From Gnetum montanum (taxonomy: Eukaryota > Streptophyta > Gnetopsida > Gnetales > Gnetaceae), in the NCBI GenBank assembly GCA_015680685.1, contig MNCI01030955.1, positions 272,428-324,166 of the forward strand: a stretch of 51,739 nucleotides of DNA. The letters are read 5' to 3'. The position numbers were made by a program, and so were the translations under genes. This document shows positions 12,501 to 24,112 of the stretch, one piece after another (position 1 is the first letter of the stretch; every line of letters begins with the position of its first letter). Below the pieces are notes generated by a model that saw only the letters and a program-made list of their open reading frames with translations, had not been told where the DNA came from and did not search any database.

Positions 12501-12519
12501 TGGTGCTATTGCCAAGGAC
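12501..12519 (+). other. E2 primer binding site
   Basis: TGGTGCTATTGCCAAGGAC, four bases after the LTR end. It resembles the TGGCGCCGTTGCC-type primer binding site of Athila and Tat elements. E4 has a related TGGTACCATTATCAAGGAT at the same place. Confidence 0.65.
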
Positions 12520-12660
12520 ATTTTTGTTGTTTCATGCGCTATCTAGGACCTACTGAAAAGTATTTAAATCATTAGAATGAACCTTAGAGTCATATCCTAT
12601 TTTACAATACTACAACAACTATTTGCAAGCACACTATGATTTTTATTTCACTAACCAATA

Positions 12661-13946
12661 ATGTCTTCTTCTCATAGGAACGATTTGTCATCCAAGAATG
12701 ATAAAGCTTATTAGCCAATGCCTCAAATATATTGAATTATATATACTCATCCTAATGAGTGTATTGAACTTCACCTTCATCCTACACTAGGATGAACAGC
12801 TACAGTGGCATGACATTGAAGGCAAAATTGTGTTGCCAATCAATTGAGTTATCCCTACAATGCTCTACCAAATGCTTACATGATGTGGTCTCTAAGACCA
12901 CCATGCAGAGTATATTAAGAAAGATACTGACACTAGGGATTATCATCCCACTGAAGCAAAATGTCTACAAGACTGACAGCTAGAGCAGCACTACAAATTT
13001 TTGAAGGGAAAAGAACTTAATGATTTTTCATTCTTGTTGTACTAACAAGCTAGTGGGGAACCCTTCTTTGGGGATTTTCCATTCAATGAAACTCATCTCT
13101 TTGAATTTGGTGATGGAGGTCAAAATTAGAACTTACACTCCATAATTCACAATCCTAATTCTGGTAACAAGCAATCCAATGACAAAGAAGGATCCAGAGG
13201 GGCAAGTCAAAATAGGGATGTAGATAAGAAGCAAGATTGTGATCGTGGTTGCGATCACTGAAGAGGTGGAAGTAGGTGCTATGATGGTGTTGGTTATCCT
13301 TCTTGTTTCCTTTTGTCATCATCTTCTTCTTCTAGCTCTGACTATGACTATAGAAGGCGAGACCATGATGGAGGTGATCAAAATGAATGAAACAACTGAC
13401 AAGACCAAAATAACCAAAGGGATCATCGGTAAAGACAAGATTAAGGGCACAAATGTTCAAGAGAAGAACATCACCATGAATGAAGGGGTAGTAGAGGGCA
13501 TTTCAAGCACCATGATCAAGGCCTTGATAAGCCTCTACTTTCCACCTAAGGTATGCTTAACATCATAGAGGCAATAGGAATTCAAATAAGACATGTGAAG
13601 GATAGTTGGATCAAATGGTTAGACATGAATAACATTCCTTAATTTGAAGGAGGGTATAACTTTAATGCACAAAATTATCTTCAAGCTTTCCAAGATGCAT
13701 GTGACTTGTAGAACATAGAGAACAAGTAGCAAAAACTGAAGTTATTTCCTAGGAAACTTATCAAAGAAGCAAAAAAACTGGTATTAGCCCTAAGAGCCAA
13801 AATCTATCAAACGATGGAGTACCATTATCAAATTGTTCAATGATAAATATCAAACATACTCCAGGGTGTCCAACTTAAGGGAGAAAATTCAAGAATAGAA
13901 ATAAGGAAGGCATGACCCTTGGATGCTACCATTGGCTGATACTATG
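12661..13946 (+). pseudogene. E2 gag, interrupted by T0
   Basis: It starts ATGTCTTCTTCTCATAGG (MSSSHRNDLSSKND) about 140 bp after the primer binding site. Many stops follow. Near 13625 it reads LDMNNIP, stop, FEGGYNFNAQNYLQAFQDAC, which matches the E1 and E4 capsid domain. The match with E1 runs to the bases GATACTATG (E1 position about 895-903) and ends abruptly at 13946, where the T0 LTR begins with TGAAACACCG. The remainder of the gag is not found in the window. Confidence 0.75.
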
Positions 13947-15208
13947 TGAAACACCGTGAAATTTTGAGACCTTCATGATTCAGCAAAGTCTAGAAGTTTG
14001 GACAAGGATCTTCATAGGTTTGGGCACATCTCGGCAAGTTTTCTTTTTCGGCTAAGGGCCTGCTACGCTACGCTACGTAGCTCAGCATAGCAGACTTCAG
14101 GAGATAGAACTAAACAAGGGATGCGTATCAACAACACTTCAACTTCGCAAGTTAGCCATGTTCAAAACTTTAGCTTTTTGCGCGCTATGTCGTATTACGC
14201 TATGCAGCGTAATGGAGCATAACGCAACGTAACACAAGCAGTATAGTTGACTTAGCCATAGCAACAAAGATAACAAAATTCAAGCAGTAGCAATCATTAC
14301 GCCATGATATGCTTCTCAGCGTATCACAACATAGTCGCGGGACAGTTTATTCAACGCAAGAGATAAGGTCAAATAAACTATCTTCTTAAAGGATGGTTAC
14401 GCTATGCTATGCTTCAAAGCGTAGCACAGCGTAGCGTCCCAAGCTTTAGCTATAACACACCAGGTCAATGGTATTTAGTGGGCCCAGGACACGTGTCATC
14501 TAAAATGCATTCTTCTCCTAACCCTAACCTTATAAATACCCTGTCTGAAAATGCTCAAAAGGTTGGAAATGGTTGGTAGTTTTAGCAAACAATTGGCGAG
14601 AACACAAGGAAGAATTGGCAATCAAAAGAACATCGACGGTGACAAAGAGAAGATTTTGGTCAAAGATTTCAAGTTAGCCAACACTTTTCCTCGAGCCTGA
14701 CTCCCTTACGTCTAGATTGGCTAGTGAACAAGGTAGATTGGCCTTTACTTGCTCCATCTCTAAATAGCTTTTTGCTGGTGGCGTGCACTTCATCCAAACC
14801 AAAGTTCGCTTGAAAATCCTGTTGTATTCGTCATATTTTTCTATGAGTTAAATTCCAGATCTTAGGATCGTACATTCTCCAAATTCGAGTTATTGCATCT
14901 TATTTACATTGATTTTACAATTTTTTTTGCATCATTTATATCGTTGTCATTTCCTTCAAAATCCGATCTTGGAGCAAATCTCATTTTCTCATCAATAAAT
15001 ATTATATTCTCACATTTAAATTGTCATCTCGTGATAAGGTCATTAACAAAATTTACTAATTAAGTAAGTTCCTATCTGATCGACAAGATAGTTTAGGGCA
15101 CCTCGGATTCATTTTCTCCAACACGGCCCTCACACGGGTCCAGAGTTGAAACTGTGTATGCGAAAATCCTCTCGGTGTTTCCAGCAACCGACGTTTTCCG
15201 TCTTTACA
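13947..15208 (+). mobile_element. T0 5' LTR (Tat-like)
   Basis: It begins TGAAACACCGTGAAATTTTG at the point where E2 gag homology stops, and ends TCTTTACA six bases before a TGGCACTAGAAGG primer-site candidate. Length is about 1262 bp. The start and the U5 end can be aligned with the reverse-strand LTR of T1 (1227 bp). The U3 contains GCTACGCTACGCTACGTAGC, ATTACGCTATGCAGCGTAAT and a TACGCTATG...AGCGTAGC cluster (14061-14440), variants of the GCGTA motif of T1. A candidate 5-bp target duplication (CTATG) cannot be checked because the 3' end is not in the window. Confidence 0.8.
14488..14538 (+). promoter_or_regulatory. T0 LTR promoter: G-box and TATA
   Basis: GACACGTGTC (palindromic G-box) at 14488-14497 and TATAAATA at 14531-14538. 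The T1 LTR has the same pair, CACGTG then TATATAAA, on the reverse strand with similar spacing. G-boxes bind bZIP and bHLH factors in plants. Confidence 0.65.
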
Positions 15209-15214
15209 GTTTTC

Positions 15215-15233
15215 TGGCACTAGAAGGAGGGCC
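15215..15233 (+). other. T0 primer binding site candidate
   Basis: TGGCACTAGAAGGAGGGCC starts six bases after the LTR end. The TGG start and the position fit a primer binding site; the matching tRNA was not identified. Confidence 0.5.
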
Positions 15234-15462
15234 GAACCTCTAATCTATGTTTCACAGGTAGTTCTATAAGCTATCTGTACCCATTATTGGCTAACGTAAA
15301 TGTGATACTTTTGTGGTTGTTTACGTGATCGTGTGGTACAGATCGGTCGCCCTGATGATTCCTCTGGAATCCAGCAGGATAGAAAGCCCACTTTTACCTT
15401 TGGCTAGTTTTTTCCTTTGTGATCTTTTTTCCTATTATCATCACCCTCTAGCTACGCAGAGA

Positions 15463-17665
15463 ATGGCTGCATCAACCACTACTGTTGACACCACTAGCCT
15501 CAAAACCCCCTTGACGACGCAGGCTACACTTGCTGTTATCAAGCCACCAGCCAGCCCAGTGCGGCTATGCCGGTCCCTCAGGATTTAAAATAAAGAGCCT
15601 AAAGGGCACACTCAGCAAATGGAACATTACAATTTCCTTTGTGCAAAACTTATGGCGAATCTTCCTATGTATCCACAAGAACTCGAAGAGAAATGCGAAT
15701 ACGAGTTCATCTACTACAAGGGGAAGGAATTTGTTCCCTCACTTAACGCTTCCATACCCCTAATGAATTGACAACAGTGGATGTTGGATCAACTATTAAT
15801 GGCCAGGACGTCAACAGAACAACGAGATGCGATGTTCTGTGATGAAGTGTTCCATGACGGGCAAGAAGACCTAGATGCCCACTCTAAGGGATGTAGTCAT
15901 GATAGCTTTGTCATGGCTTCTCCCTCCATAGCGTCCCATGTAAATCCATTGTTTATGGTCACTACGCCATTATCATTGTCTACCGTCGACCGTGTGGTGC
16001 ATGCGTCCCATCAACATTTCTTTTCTCTGGCTCCCTTTTCAGATGTCATCCCTTCACAGACCATTCCTCCCCAGTTGCAGTTAGCTAACCCATTGCATCG
16101 CATACCTACGCCTACATTACCATATGTCCACATAGTACCCACTTCGCAATTATACATAGCTTCCACATCCATCCCACCTCTTGCTCCTACACCATCATCA
16201 ACGGCAGGACCCGCCCCTACCACATGGTGGGCTTCAAATACGTCACCCCCTATTGCACATCCTATGCAGATGTCTCATCTTCTCCAACATCAACACCAGG
16301 TCCTGCAGGTGGTAAATCCAACTACAGGGTCATTGATTGTGCCACCGACTACACAAACAACGTATCCTATAACATAGTCAATTACTGTCACCTCGCCCGC
16401 ACCACCTACTGAGTGGTGGATGACACAGGCGGTACTGCCTGCATAGATAGTTCTGACTACATTGCTCATAGGTCATGTCGTGGCCTCTATCCCACCACCA
16501 ATCATGGCTTCCCCTATTCTTCCACAACCAACCTCTTCATCCTCGAGTCTGGATCAAGCCTTTCAGCTTATTCAAACCCTTACCGAGGAGGTTAAACACC
16601 TCAAGGCTACCGATTCTGACACAATATAGGTCATGGATTTCTATCATGATGATCCTATCAGTTCGGCATTATCCATCTTGTCATTACCTCCTGGGATGCC
16701 ACTTCCTTATTTTACAAAATACAATGGGAAAGGTAATCCCAACGCTCATCTAGTTACCTTCAAGTCAGAGTCATTGTTGCTGCAACAATGGCCGCATACC
16801 ATCATCCACGTTTTCACTATGTCCCTAATGGGTAAAGCTTTAGATTGGTATCGAGCACTTCCACGCTCTTTCATCTCCATTTTGGAAGAGTTGCTAACTC
16901 AATTCATGACTCGTTTCAAATACAACCTAAAACCATAAGTCACGTTTGATCAGCTTATGGGAGTCAAACAGGATCCACTTGAGCTAGTCCAAAAGTTTAT
17001 ACAGCAGTGGAGCGCCAACTTGAATGAAATCTGTGAACCCATCGCGAAGGTCCATCTGTTGGCAATCTTCAAGGAGGCAGTTAATGACTTTATTAATTTT
17101 AAATTGTATTACCTTGCTCCTCACTCCCTCAGCCAAGCCTTCACTCAGACTAAGAGAATTCAAGATGTGAAAAAGGCTAGCAAAGACCTAGTGTATGTGG
17201 TCTATAAAAATGCACACAACAAAAGCAAAGAAAAGGGTAAGGCTACGACAACAATAATAGCAACCTTGGTTGAAGGGGCCAAGAAAAATAACAACAAAAA
17301 AGTATCTATGGTGCCTGTTGAGGCCACAACTAGCTCAAATAGCACAGATTAGGAAACAACACCTGCCCCTGAGGCGTCCCCTCAGGTGAAGCCTAATTTT
17401 GAGTGTAAAGACCTTTCAAAATACACAGCTCTACTTGTAAAGCCTTCAGAACTTCTAAAACAACTACTGGGAACTGGCCACATTCAACACAAGAAGGTGC
17501 TAAGGAGGCTCTGAAGTGCCACAAATGGCATTGTGAGTTGCTCAAGAATCCCTCCTTGGCCCTACCTAACAAACCACCAGTCCCCAAGAACTTGAGAGTG
17601 GATCATTTTTGTGACTACCACCAATTGTGTGGTCATGACACAGATTACTGCTGGGTGTTGAAAGA
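15463..17665 (+). pseudogene. T0 gag (Tat-like), cut by T1
   Basis: It starts at ATG 15463 (MAASTTTVDTTS). The N-terminal part (HYNFLCAKLMANLPMYPQEL..., EFVPS) matches the T1 gag N-terminus (QYNFICVKIQAGL..., EFIPS). A long Pro/Ser/Thr-rich segment (15781-16620) precedes the capsid domain: VMDFYHDDPISS at 16630, ALDWYRALPRSF near 16840, then LELVQKFIQQWS. The zinc finger F-C-D-Y-H...G-H-D-T-D-Y-C-W-V-L-K is complete in sequence near 17605-17664, although in a shifted frame. Coding ends at AAAGA (17661-17665), where the T1 LTR starts. Frameshifts and about six stops are present. No T0 protease or polymerase is found. Confidence 0.8.
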
Positions 17666-18892
17666 TGACTATACCGCCCGAAATCGTCGGCCTCCAGTTG
17701 GAAGGAAACAGAGACCGTGGGATCGCAGGATGCACATAGAAGACCCTACCTTCGCCTGAGGGCAAGCTGGAATGAATGAAGGTAGAGCACCTTGGGTGGT
17801 CCGCACGTGGATCAGACAAGGATTTCCCTGAACGTACACCGAAGTGTTATACGCTGGGTTATACGTAAACGGCGTAGCGGGCGTAAACAGAGCATAAACA
17901 GTGCAACAAATGCAAACAGAACGTGAACGTAAACGTAAACAGGCATAAATAGAGTACTTATAATAATTAATGCAAACTGTAAACAATTATGGGAAGAAAA
18001 TTTAACAATGGCATTACAGAATAAAAGTACAATGCACCGGTCTAACGCAGTTGTGAATGGAACACAAGGTGGATGAAAGCCCCGATGGGTGTAGGGATGA
18101 TTGCAGCTGGTTCGCACTGTAAGCACAGCGTAGAGGCTGTATGCTCAGCGTACAGAGTTGCCCAACGTAAAAGGTTTTGTGCTCTGGTCCTCAGCATCTC
18201 TGTTCTCTTGTGTGCTCTGGGAAATTTTCAACCAACCTGGATTTCGTCAAAATTTGGGGTTTTATATAGGTTTTGATGGCAGACTCGGGTGGGGCGACAC
18301 GTGGCATGTTGACCGGGTGTAAGGGCGTAAAATTTACAAGCGTACAATATATTACATTTGTCTGGCGTATACGCTATCTGCAGCGAGCGTAGACTGTGAG
18401 CGTATATGCTGGAGGTGTTGGGTGTATGCGAAATTGGGCGTAGATGTCGTGGACGCTGGCGCATACGCTGGGCGTATACGCTGATGTGCTAAGCGTATAC
18501 ACTGGGGTGTATACGCTGAAGGTTGTTGCCTTATGCCAAATCTCGCTCTGTAGTGCTGTTTTCATGCCGTCTTGGGAGGTTTCCTGTCAGATGTCTACAT
18601 CTGTTGTATCTGCTGAGCATACATGTGAGGCGTGTATGCCTGGTCATCTATGCCGGGCGTATACGCTGTGACTTTGAGCGTACACGTTGGGCGTATACAC
18701 TGAGAATTTGAGCATATACGTTGGGAATGTACACTTGGGCGTATACGCTGGAACTGCATACTTAGTGAAAATTAAGCATCTAACCTCCGAAGTTACCATG
18801 TTTGACACCAAATGTAGTTGTGGTCTTCTAGGGGTCCCAGGGACCTACTTGGTGTTGGACAAGTGCTAAGCTCCAAATTTTGTGGTGTTTTA
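17666..18892 (-). mobile_element. T1 3' LTR (Tat/Ogre-like)
   Basis: Read on the reverse strand it starts TAAAACACCACAAAATTTGG (first dinucleotide TA, probably mutated TG) after a PPT and ends GGTATAGTCA at 17666. The start resembles T0's TGAAACACCGTGAAATTTTG, and the end resembles T0's U5 end (CCGACG...). The U3 (18360-18770) is packed with GCGTATACGC-type palindromes; the U5 (17831-17950) has GCGTAAAC-type copies. The left border falls exactly where T0 zinc-finger homology ends, with candidate target duplication AAAGA. Length is 1227 bp. Confidence 0.75.
18261..18303 (-). promoter_or_regulatory. T1 LTR promoter: G-box and TATA
   Basis: On the reverse strand CACGTG (18298-18303) is followed by CCTATATAAA (18261-18270). 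The order and spacing match the T0 LTR promoter, which supports the LTR orientation. Confidence 0.65.
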
Positions 18893-18965
18893 TTGGCCCC
18901 TCTTTGTTGACGTTTAGAGGAATTGACCCGAGAAGCGTTGACAAAGAAGTACAAAACACCACAAG
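18877..18965 (-). other. T1 polypurine tract inside an imperfect hairpin
   Basis: On the reverse strand AAAGAGGGGCC (18895-18905) directly precedes the LTR start and is the PPT. The surrounding bases form an inverted repeat: TTGTGGTGTTTT...TCTTTGTTGACG on the plus strand pairs with CGTTGACAAAGAAG...AAAACACCACAA, with about 15 bases in the loop. It would fold the PPT and LTR terminus into a stem. Confidence 0.55.
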
Positions 18966-19915
18966 CAGCTTGATAGAGACTTTGTCTATTGCCACTCGAC
19001 TAGACGTCATCGTACCTTGTTCGGTAGTACATGGGATTAGGAAAGTGGGATTTTTGCAGTTGGTAGGAGAATGGGGATTGTGGGGACTAGCAACTTCCCA
19101 AGAGATTGTGCTTGGTGAAAAAAAAGGATGCTCTAGTGTGTGTGTCATGTTGATCCTTGTCAATAGCCATTATTTAGCAGACTTGGAATCCAGACATGTA
19201 GTGTGCGTCCTTTAGCGAAACAAGCCACTTGGGTAATGTTCAAGAGAACTTTCTGGCAATACCAAAGCCACGGGAGGATGTGTTACATTCTTTAGAAGAA
19301 TAGGGCCCTTGTTTAGTGTTTAGGGGAAGCCTGTTGGCAGAGAGCCAAAGCTATGCAACTGGATGTTTTTTGATTATTTTTGGCATGAGTACTTAGTTCC
19401 AAAACAACTGCCTTCCTGCCTAGGGCTTGTGTAGGAAGTGCCAAGGATCTTGCTCTCTTTTTTTTGGGAAAATACTTTGCTTTGATTTTGTACTCATGCA
19501 CAAGTGTTATGTCGTGTGTTGCAACTACTTCAAAGTGTTACAGTATGCAACAGATGTACTGGGTGTATCAAAGGTGTGACCGAGTAAACTGTGTTAGTGC
19601 ATAGATAGAGAGTGTGTTGGGAGATGGGGATGTACTAGCGAATGGTTTGATTTAGTCTTGCCATGTGTGCTGTAAACATTGTCCCATCTTGCTGCTTATG
19701 ATGAAATGCATTCTTGGACGACAACTTCTGAGTGTCATCCTGCAAACATAACTCCAAGTAAACAAGAAAATCATGAATGAATAAGCGAGCTTAGACTTAC
19801 ACCGTGACCAAGACATTGGAGGTGATTTCAAGCATGGCATATGAGTGGTAGCGACGTTGTGGGATTATCTGATGGTGAGTGATGCAGTGATTCTGATAAA
19901 GTTGGAATGTGGTGG
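18966..19915. mobile_element. T1 region between minisatellite and PPT, no gene recognised
   Basis: In Tat elements such as Grande, this interval between IN and 3' LTR can hold an antisense ORF. Open frames here (111 aa on each strand at 18828-19215) overlap each other across the hairpin and show no recognisable domain, so I do not call a gene. Confidence 0.4.
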
Positions 19916-19929
19916 CCGATTGAGGAACT

Positions 19930-20285
19930 AGAGATGAACTTGCTAGTTTATAGTCTTGGCGGACCATGATGGGTTAGTTTTATGTCACAACCCGTTGGAC
20001 ATTGCCCGTTTAGCGTCGTGGCGGACGTTATGTTGCCAGTTTCTAGTCTTAGCGAACCACGAAGAGGCAAACCAGTTTATAGTCTTAGCGAACTCTGGAA
20101 AATGTGATTGTGGTAGTTTACTTGTCATGTCGGACGGATGCTAGTTTATCCTCATTGCAGACACTATGTGGTATCAGTTTATTGTCATGATTCCAGGACG
20201 AGCTATGGTACCAGTTTTAAGTCATGATGCCAGGACTTTTCTGTGGTATCAATTTACAGTCATGACCCCAGGACTTGCATGTACC
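19930..20285. repeat. Minisatellite 3' of T1 integrase (AGTTTAnnGTCATG...GGAC units)
   Basis: About ten diverged units of 28-38 bp begin (T)AGTTTA-x-x-GTC and continue with a CGGAC, CGAAC or CCAGGAC element. Examples start at 19945, 19972, 20036 and 20066 and continue to 20253. Related units occur at 29126-29385, and one at 23895. Tandem repeats near the 3' end are common in Tat elements. Confidence 0.65.
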
Positions 20286-20296
20286 TGAGCTTGTAC

Positions 20297-21391
20297 TCAA
20301 ATGTAGAACGGCTTTAGGAATAAGTGATTGGTTGGATTGGCAAGCTCGTTTTCTTCCATATCAGCGAGCTTGAATGCTTCGTTGTCGAATGCTTTAATGA
20401 CCAAGTAAGGCCCTTCCCAGTTGGCTGAGAATTTATCTGACTGTTCTCGAACTACCTTAAGTACAAGGTCACCTTCTTTGATGGGGCGCTTATGGGTGTT
20501 TTGCCGATGTCGTTGCCACTGTTGTTTTTGATACCATTCGATCTGATCGAGGGTGCGTGTGTGTTCTTCCTCCACTGAGTCAAGGTCAATGATGCGCAGA
20601 TCATTGTTTTGCCCGTCGTCGAGGAGTCCGGAAAGTGTTATCCTTAAAGATGGTACCTGTAATTCCAAAGGTAAAACAGCTTCTGAACCGTAAACAAGAA
20701 TATATGGTGTTTTACCTGTTGAAGTTTGATGTGTAGTACGGTATGCCCACAGTGCGTATATCAATTGTTCGTGCCATCTTCGTTTGCTTTGGGTGAGCAT
20801 CTTTTTGAGTATTGTAATAATCGTTTTGTTTGTCGCCTCTACTTGCCCATTGCTCTGAGGATAGTAAGGGGATGAAAACGAGTGTTTTATCCCTAGATTT
20901 TCACAAAAGGTTTTGGTCTTGACACTGCTAAATTGTGGCCCGTTGTCCGTGATGATTGTCATGGGAATTCCAAAGCAGGTTACAATGTTTTCGAGAATGA
21001 AGTTGCATACATGTTTAGATGTGGTTTTTCGAAGGGGAGTAGCTTCTACCCACTTCGTAAAATATTCGGTTGTGGTTATGATGAAGCTATGCCCTGCAAA
21101 AGATGAAGGTGCTATTGGGCCGATAAGATCCAATCCCCACTTTTGAAAAGGCCACGTGATTTGCACTGTATGCAACTCATTTGGTGGGACATGTATTAGA
21201 TTGCTATGTTTTTGACAAGTACTATATGTTTTGACCTTGGAGAGACAGTCGTATTCCATGTGTGGCCAATAATAGCCTGAGCGTCTGATCTTCGTTGCCA
21301 TGGCTTTTGGTGATATATGTCCTCCGCATAGTCCGTCGTGTACTTGTTCGACAATGGTTTGGGCATCGATACTATTGATGCATGTTAACAA
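20297..21391 (-). CDS. T1 integrase
   Basis: This is the longest intact frame of the window (364 aa). It inserts retroelement cDNA into the genome. The zinc-binding N-terminal region is readable as H-D-G-L-C-G-G-H ... S-T-C-Q-K-H, with one of the paired cysteines missing. The catalytic core has WGLDLIGPI (first Asp), ITDNGPQFSS (second Asp) and SPYYPQSNGQVEATNKTI (Glu). The usual VDYFTKWVEA reads TEYFTKWVEA. ALWAYRTTHQTSTGKTPY and the C-terminal PIKEGDLVLK...WEGPYLVIKAF follow, typical of Ty3/gypsy IN. It ends KPFYI-stop at 20297. In the element it is the last domain of a polyprotein and would be released by the protease; the ATG at its start is not an authentic start. Confidence 0.92.
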   Translation of the reverse strand: MLTCINSIDAQTIVEQVHDGLCGGHISPKAMATKIRRSGYYWPHMEYDCLSKVKTYSTCQKHSNLIHVPPNELHTVQITWPFQKWGLDLIGPIAPSSFAGHSFIITTTEYFTKWVEATPLRKTTSKHVCNFILENIVTCFGIPMTIITDNGPQFSSVKTKTFCENLGIKHSFSSPYYPQSNGQVEATNKTIITILKKMLTQSKRRWHEQLIYALWAYRTTHQTSTGKTPYILVYGSEAVLPLELQVPSLRITLSGLLDDGQNNDLRIIDLDSVEEEHTRTLDQIEWYQKQQWQRHRQNTHKRPIKEGDLVLKVVREQSDKFSANWEGPYLVIKAFDNEAFKLADMEENELANPTNHLFLKPFYI

Positions 21392-22130
21392 TATGCCTTC
21401 GTAAGATCTACGACATAACGTGTCCCCTACTAAGGTATACTGCTTAGAACGTTTTCGTATTGCATCCTTTTGTGCATTTGTTAGATGTCGTGGTGTTTCG
21501 TCGCGTAGAAGGTATTCTTTTATGTCATCATACTATTCTACTGCATGTATCGTACTAACAGATGCGACTGGCAGTGTGTCAAGAGTATCGGTTATTGGTT
21601 CGTCATAATTGGTTATGGAGCTTGGTAACATGTGGAACATATCAGGCGATACGTTTAGTGCCAAGGTGGCTAGTGCGTCTGCGATGGTATTGTCAATTCT
21701 AGAGATGTGTTGCACATTGATGTTTTCAAATCACCTCATTAGGTGTTTTTCCAAGTCGCAGTATGGTTGTAAATATTGGGCTTTACATGTGTAAACGTCT
21801 GTGACCTGGTTTATGACCAGTTGCGAGTCTCCTCTGACCACAAGCCGTGTGATGTCTAAAGTCAATGTTGCCGCGAGACCTCTAAGGAGACCTTCGTACT
21901 CTGCTATGTTGTTTGTACAATGAAAGTTGAAACAATAAGTAAAGGGTCAGATTTCCCCGGAGGGATAGGTGATGACAGTGGCTACAGCTCCCCCTCAAGA
22001 GGTGGATGCTCCATCAAAGTTTACAATGGCATCGTAGTCGTTGGGCACTATGTCTATTGCGCTTATATTCTCATCCGGGAACTCTGGTTCTATTATCGCT
22101 TGATCACGCGTTGGTGACGTGGCCATTTGA
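21392..22130 (-). pseudogene. T1 archaeal-type RNase H (second RNase H of Tat elements)
   Basis: The reverse strand reads AIVNFDGAS (Asp), NNIAEYEGLLRGL (Glu) and VVRGDSQLVINQV (Asp), then HISRIDNTIADALATLAL. This is the archaeal-like RNase H (aRNH) that marks the Tat clade and lies between RNase H and IN. The catalytic residues are present, but stops occur after GASTS, after SGEI and before FENINVQH. The tail to 21392 links to IN with further interruptions. Confidence 0.85.
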
Positions 22131-22739
22131 TTTGCTATAGCTTGACCCTTAACTGATGATTACGCTATGTGGTGCAGGTCAAATTCAGCTATCATGGCTT
22201 TCCAGCGGGCTATCCGACTTGTTTTGTAAATGTTTCCTGTTATAGCCCTTAGTACATTATCCTTGCAAATTATGTTAACGTGGTTACGAAAGAGGTAATG
22301 TCGCCATTTTCTTAAAGAAAATACCAAAGCTAAACATGATCTCTCCACGTCGTTGTACTTTTTCTCATGGGCAACTAATGCGTGGCTCAAATAATATACA
22401 GGGACTTCGGTTCCGTTATCTCGTTTATGGCAAAGCATCGATGCAATTGATGAATCCGAAGTAGCGAGGTAGATGTAAAATGGTTTATCGTTTTGAGGTG
22501 GATAAACTGTGGGTAATCGGGAAAGTGTCATTTTAATGTTATCGAATGCTTCTTGACACTGTGGAGTCCATTCAAAATGGACGTTCTTGCGCAACAAGTG
22601 GTTCATAGGTTTTAGTTTGTCTGTCAATTTTTTCTATGAAGCGCCTGATAAACTGAAATCTACCTTGTAGACCTCAAAGTTTAGTAAGGTTTCCTGGTGG
22701 TTTTAGGTTTGTTATGGCCTTAACCTTATCGAGGTCTAC
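22131..22739 (-). pseudogene. T1 RNase H domain
   Basis: It reads FEWTPQCQEAFDNIKMTLSR, FYIYLATSDSSIASML, VPVYYLSHALVAHEKKY and LALVFSLRKWRHYLFRNH, the canonical Ty3/gypsy RNase H order (open at 22160-22627). The first catalytic Asp of the family (usually L-x-x-D or Y-x-D in this block) is Ala here, which is common in Tat elements that rely on the second RNase H. One frame break lies at about 22628-22739 between RT and this domain. Confidence 0.8.
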
Positions 22740-23785
22740 TCATATCCTTACTTTTGAGGCTATAAATCCAAGCATTTTGCCTGTTTTGACACCGAAGACA
22801 CATTTTTTTGGGTTGAGTCTTAATTCATACTTTAAACAACATTTTAATACCAAGTTGAGGTCTTGTACATGTTGTTCTGATGTTTTTGACTTAACCACAA
22901 TGTCGTCTACATAGTCATTGAGCGAGTGTAATATGTAATCACTAAAGATGAACGTCATTGCTCTTTGATACGTGGCCCCAGCGTTCTTGAGACCGAATGG
23001 CATCATTGTGTAACAAAAGGTTTCCCATGGTGTCATAAAGGTTGTTCGAAGCTGATGCTCCGGGTTAATGCGTATTTGATTGTATCCTGAGAAGCCGTCC
23101 ATAAAAGATAATAATGCATGCCCAGCGGTCGATTCAACAAGTTGGTCGATGTTGGGTAGAGGAAAATCATCCTTTATGGTTGCAAGATTTAAATCCCGAA
23201 AGTCAATGCACAAGCGAATGCTTCCGTTCTTCTTCGAAACAATAACCATGTTGGATACCCACTCGACGTAATCAATAGCTCGAATGAAGCCAGCTTGATA
23301 AAGTTTGGTGATCTCATTACGAACTGCCAATGTCACTTCGGGTTTAACCTTTTGTGCTTTTTGTTTTACCAGTCTTAATTTTGTGTCAAGGATAATGTTG
23401 TGCTGGACAATTCAGGAATCTAGTCTGGGCATGTTCGTATAAGACCAAGTGAATGCTTTCATATTTTCCCTAAGCACATCTTCAATGTTTTTGGCTAGGT
23501 GAAGTTTTAGTAATGTGCTTAATTTTAGCATTTCAATTTCCCCATTGGGCATGGTTATGGGGGTTTCGGTCAACGGGTCTTCGGTGATATTTTCAGCTTC
23601 TATGTTGAGGGATTTTGTCATGCCTTTGTAGTTGTCTATTGTTTGCTGTGTTGAGGCAATGACTGCTTCATCCGTTGCTAAACTTAAGTGGATGAGGTTT
23701 ATGTTGGTGTCCCTTGCAATTTTGCCGTATGATCCATCGATAATTAGTGGTTCGGTTAAGTGCTGGCAATCCATCAGGCTTGCTC
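22740..23785 (-). pseudogene. T1 reverse transcriptase
   Basis: The RT copies element RNA to DNA. The reverse strand shows GFIRAIDYVEWVSNMVIVSK, NGSIRLCIDFRDLN, DDFPLPNIDQLVE, LSFMDGFSGYNQI, MPFGLKNAGATYQRAM and the catalytic Y-V-D-D-I-V-V-K-S (22740-23336). An upstream segment (23412-23785, GASLMDCQHLTEPLIID...) is the PR-RT connector; one stop near 23410 separates the two. All polymerase motifs are intact, so decay is light. The 5' edge at 23785 coincides with a splice-acceptor-like TTTATTGGCAG. Confidence 0.88.
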
Positions 23786-24112
23786 CTGCCAATAAACAGA
23801 GAGCTGAATGAGCTAATGGATATCATTCTATGTTCTTTGTTAATTTTAGATTATGTGTACATGCATTATGGTGGATTATCGTCACACCAGGATGCAGGGC
23901 AGTTTAAGGCCATACCGGGCCATAATGGGGCGGTTTACGCTGGAATGTTCAGCGTAAATGTCCGGAATGGGGTTCACAAGGAATCGGGATGTAGTAATTT
24001 CTATTTTTTCATCATTTTTGAGCAATTTTTTGGCAAAAAATGAGTAAAAAGAAAAAAAGTAGCAAACTGGGAGGCGGCGGCGTAAACGGCGACGTCAGCG
24101 TCTGCGGAGCGC

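Noticed and set aside
17669-18711. Several 60-105 aa open frames on both strands rich in Tyr, Thr and Val (for example VYT-LKVV patterns)
   Set aside because: They are translations of the GCGTATACGC-type words in the T1 LTR, which read Ala-Tyr-Thr or Val-Tyr-Ala in any frame. They lack start context and domains.
18828-19215. Paired 111-aa frames on opposite strands near the T1 PPT
   Set aside because: They overlap across the hairpin, cross the LTR border and have no recognisable domain or support from a second copy.
19930-20285. CRISPR-like array
   Set aside because: Units are diverged, the spacing is irregular, and this is plant nuclear DNA; it is a minisatellite.
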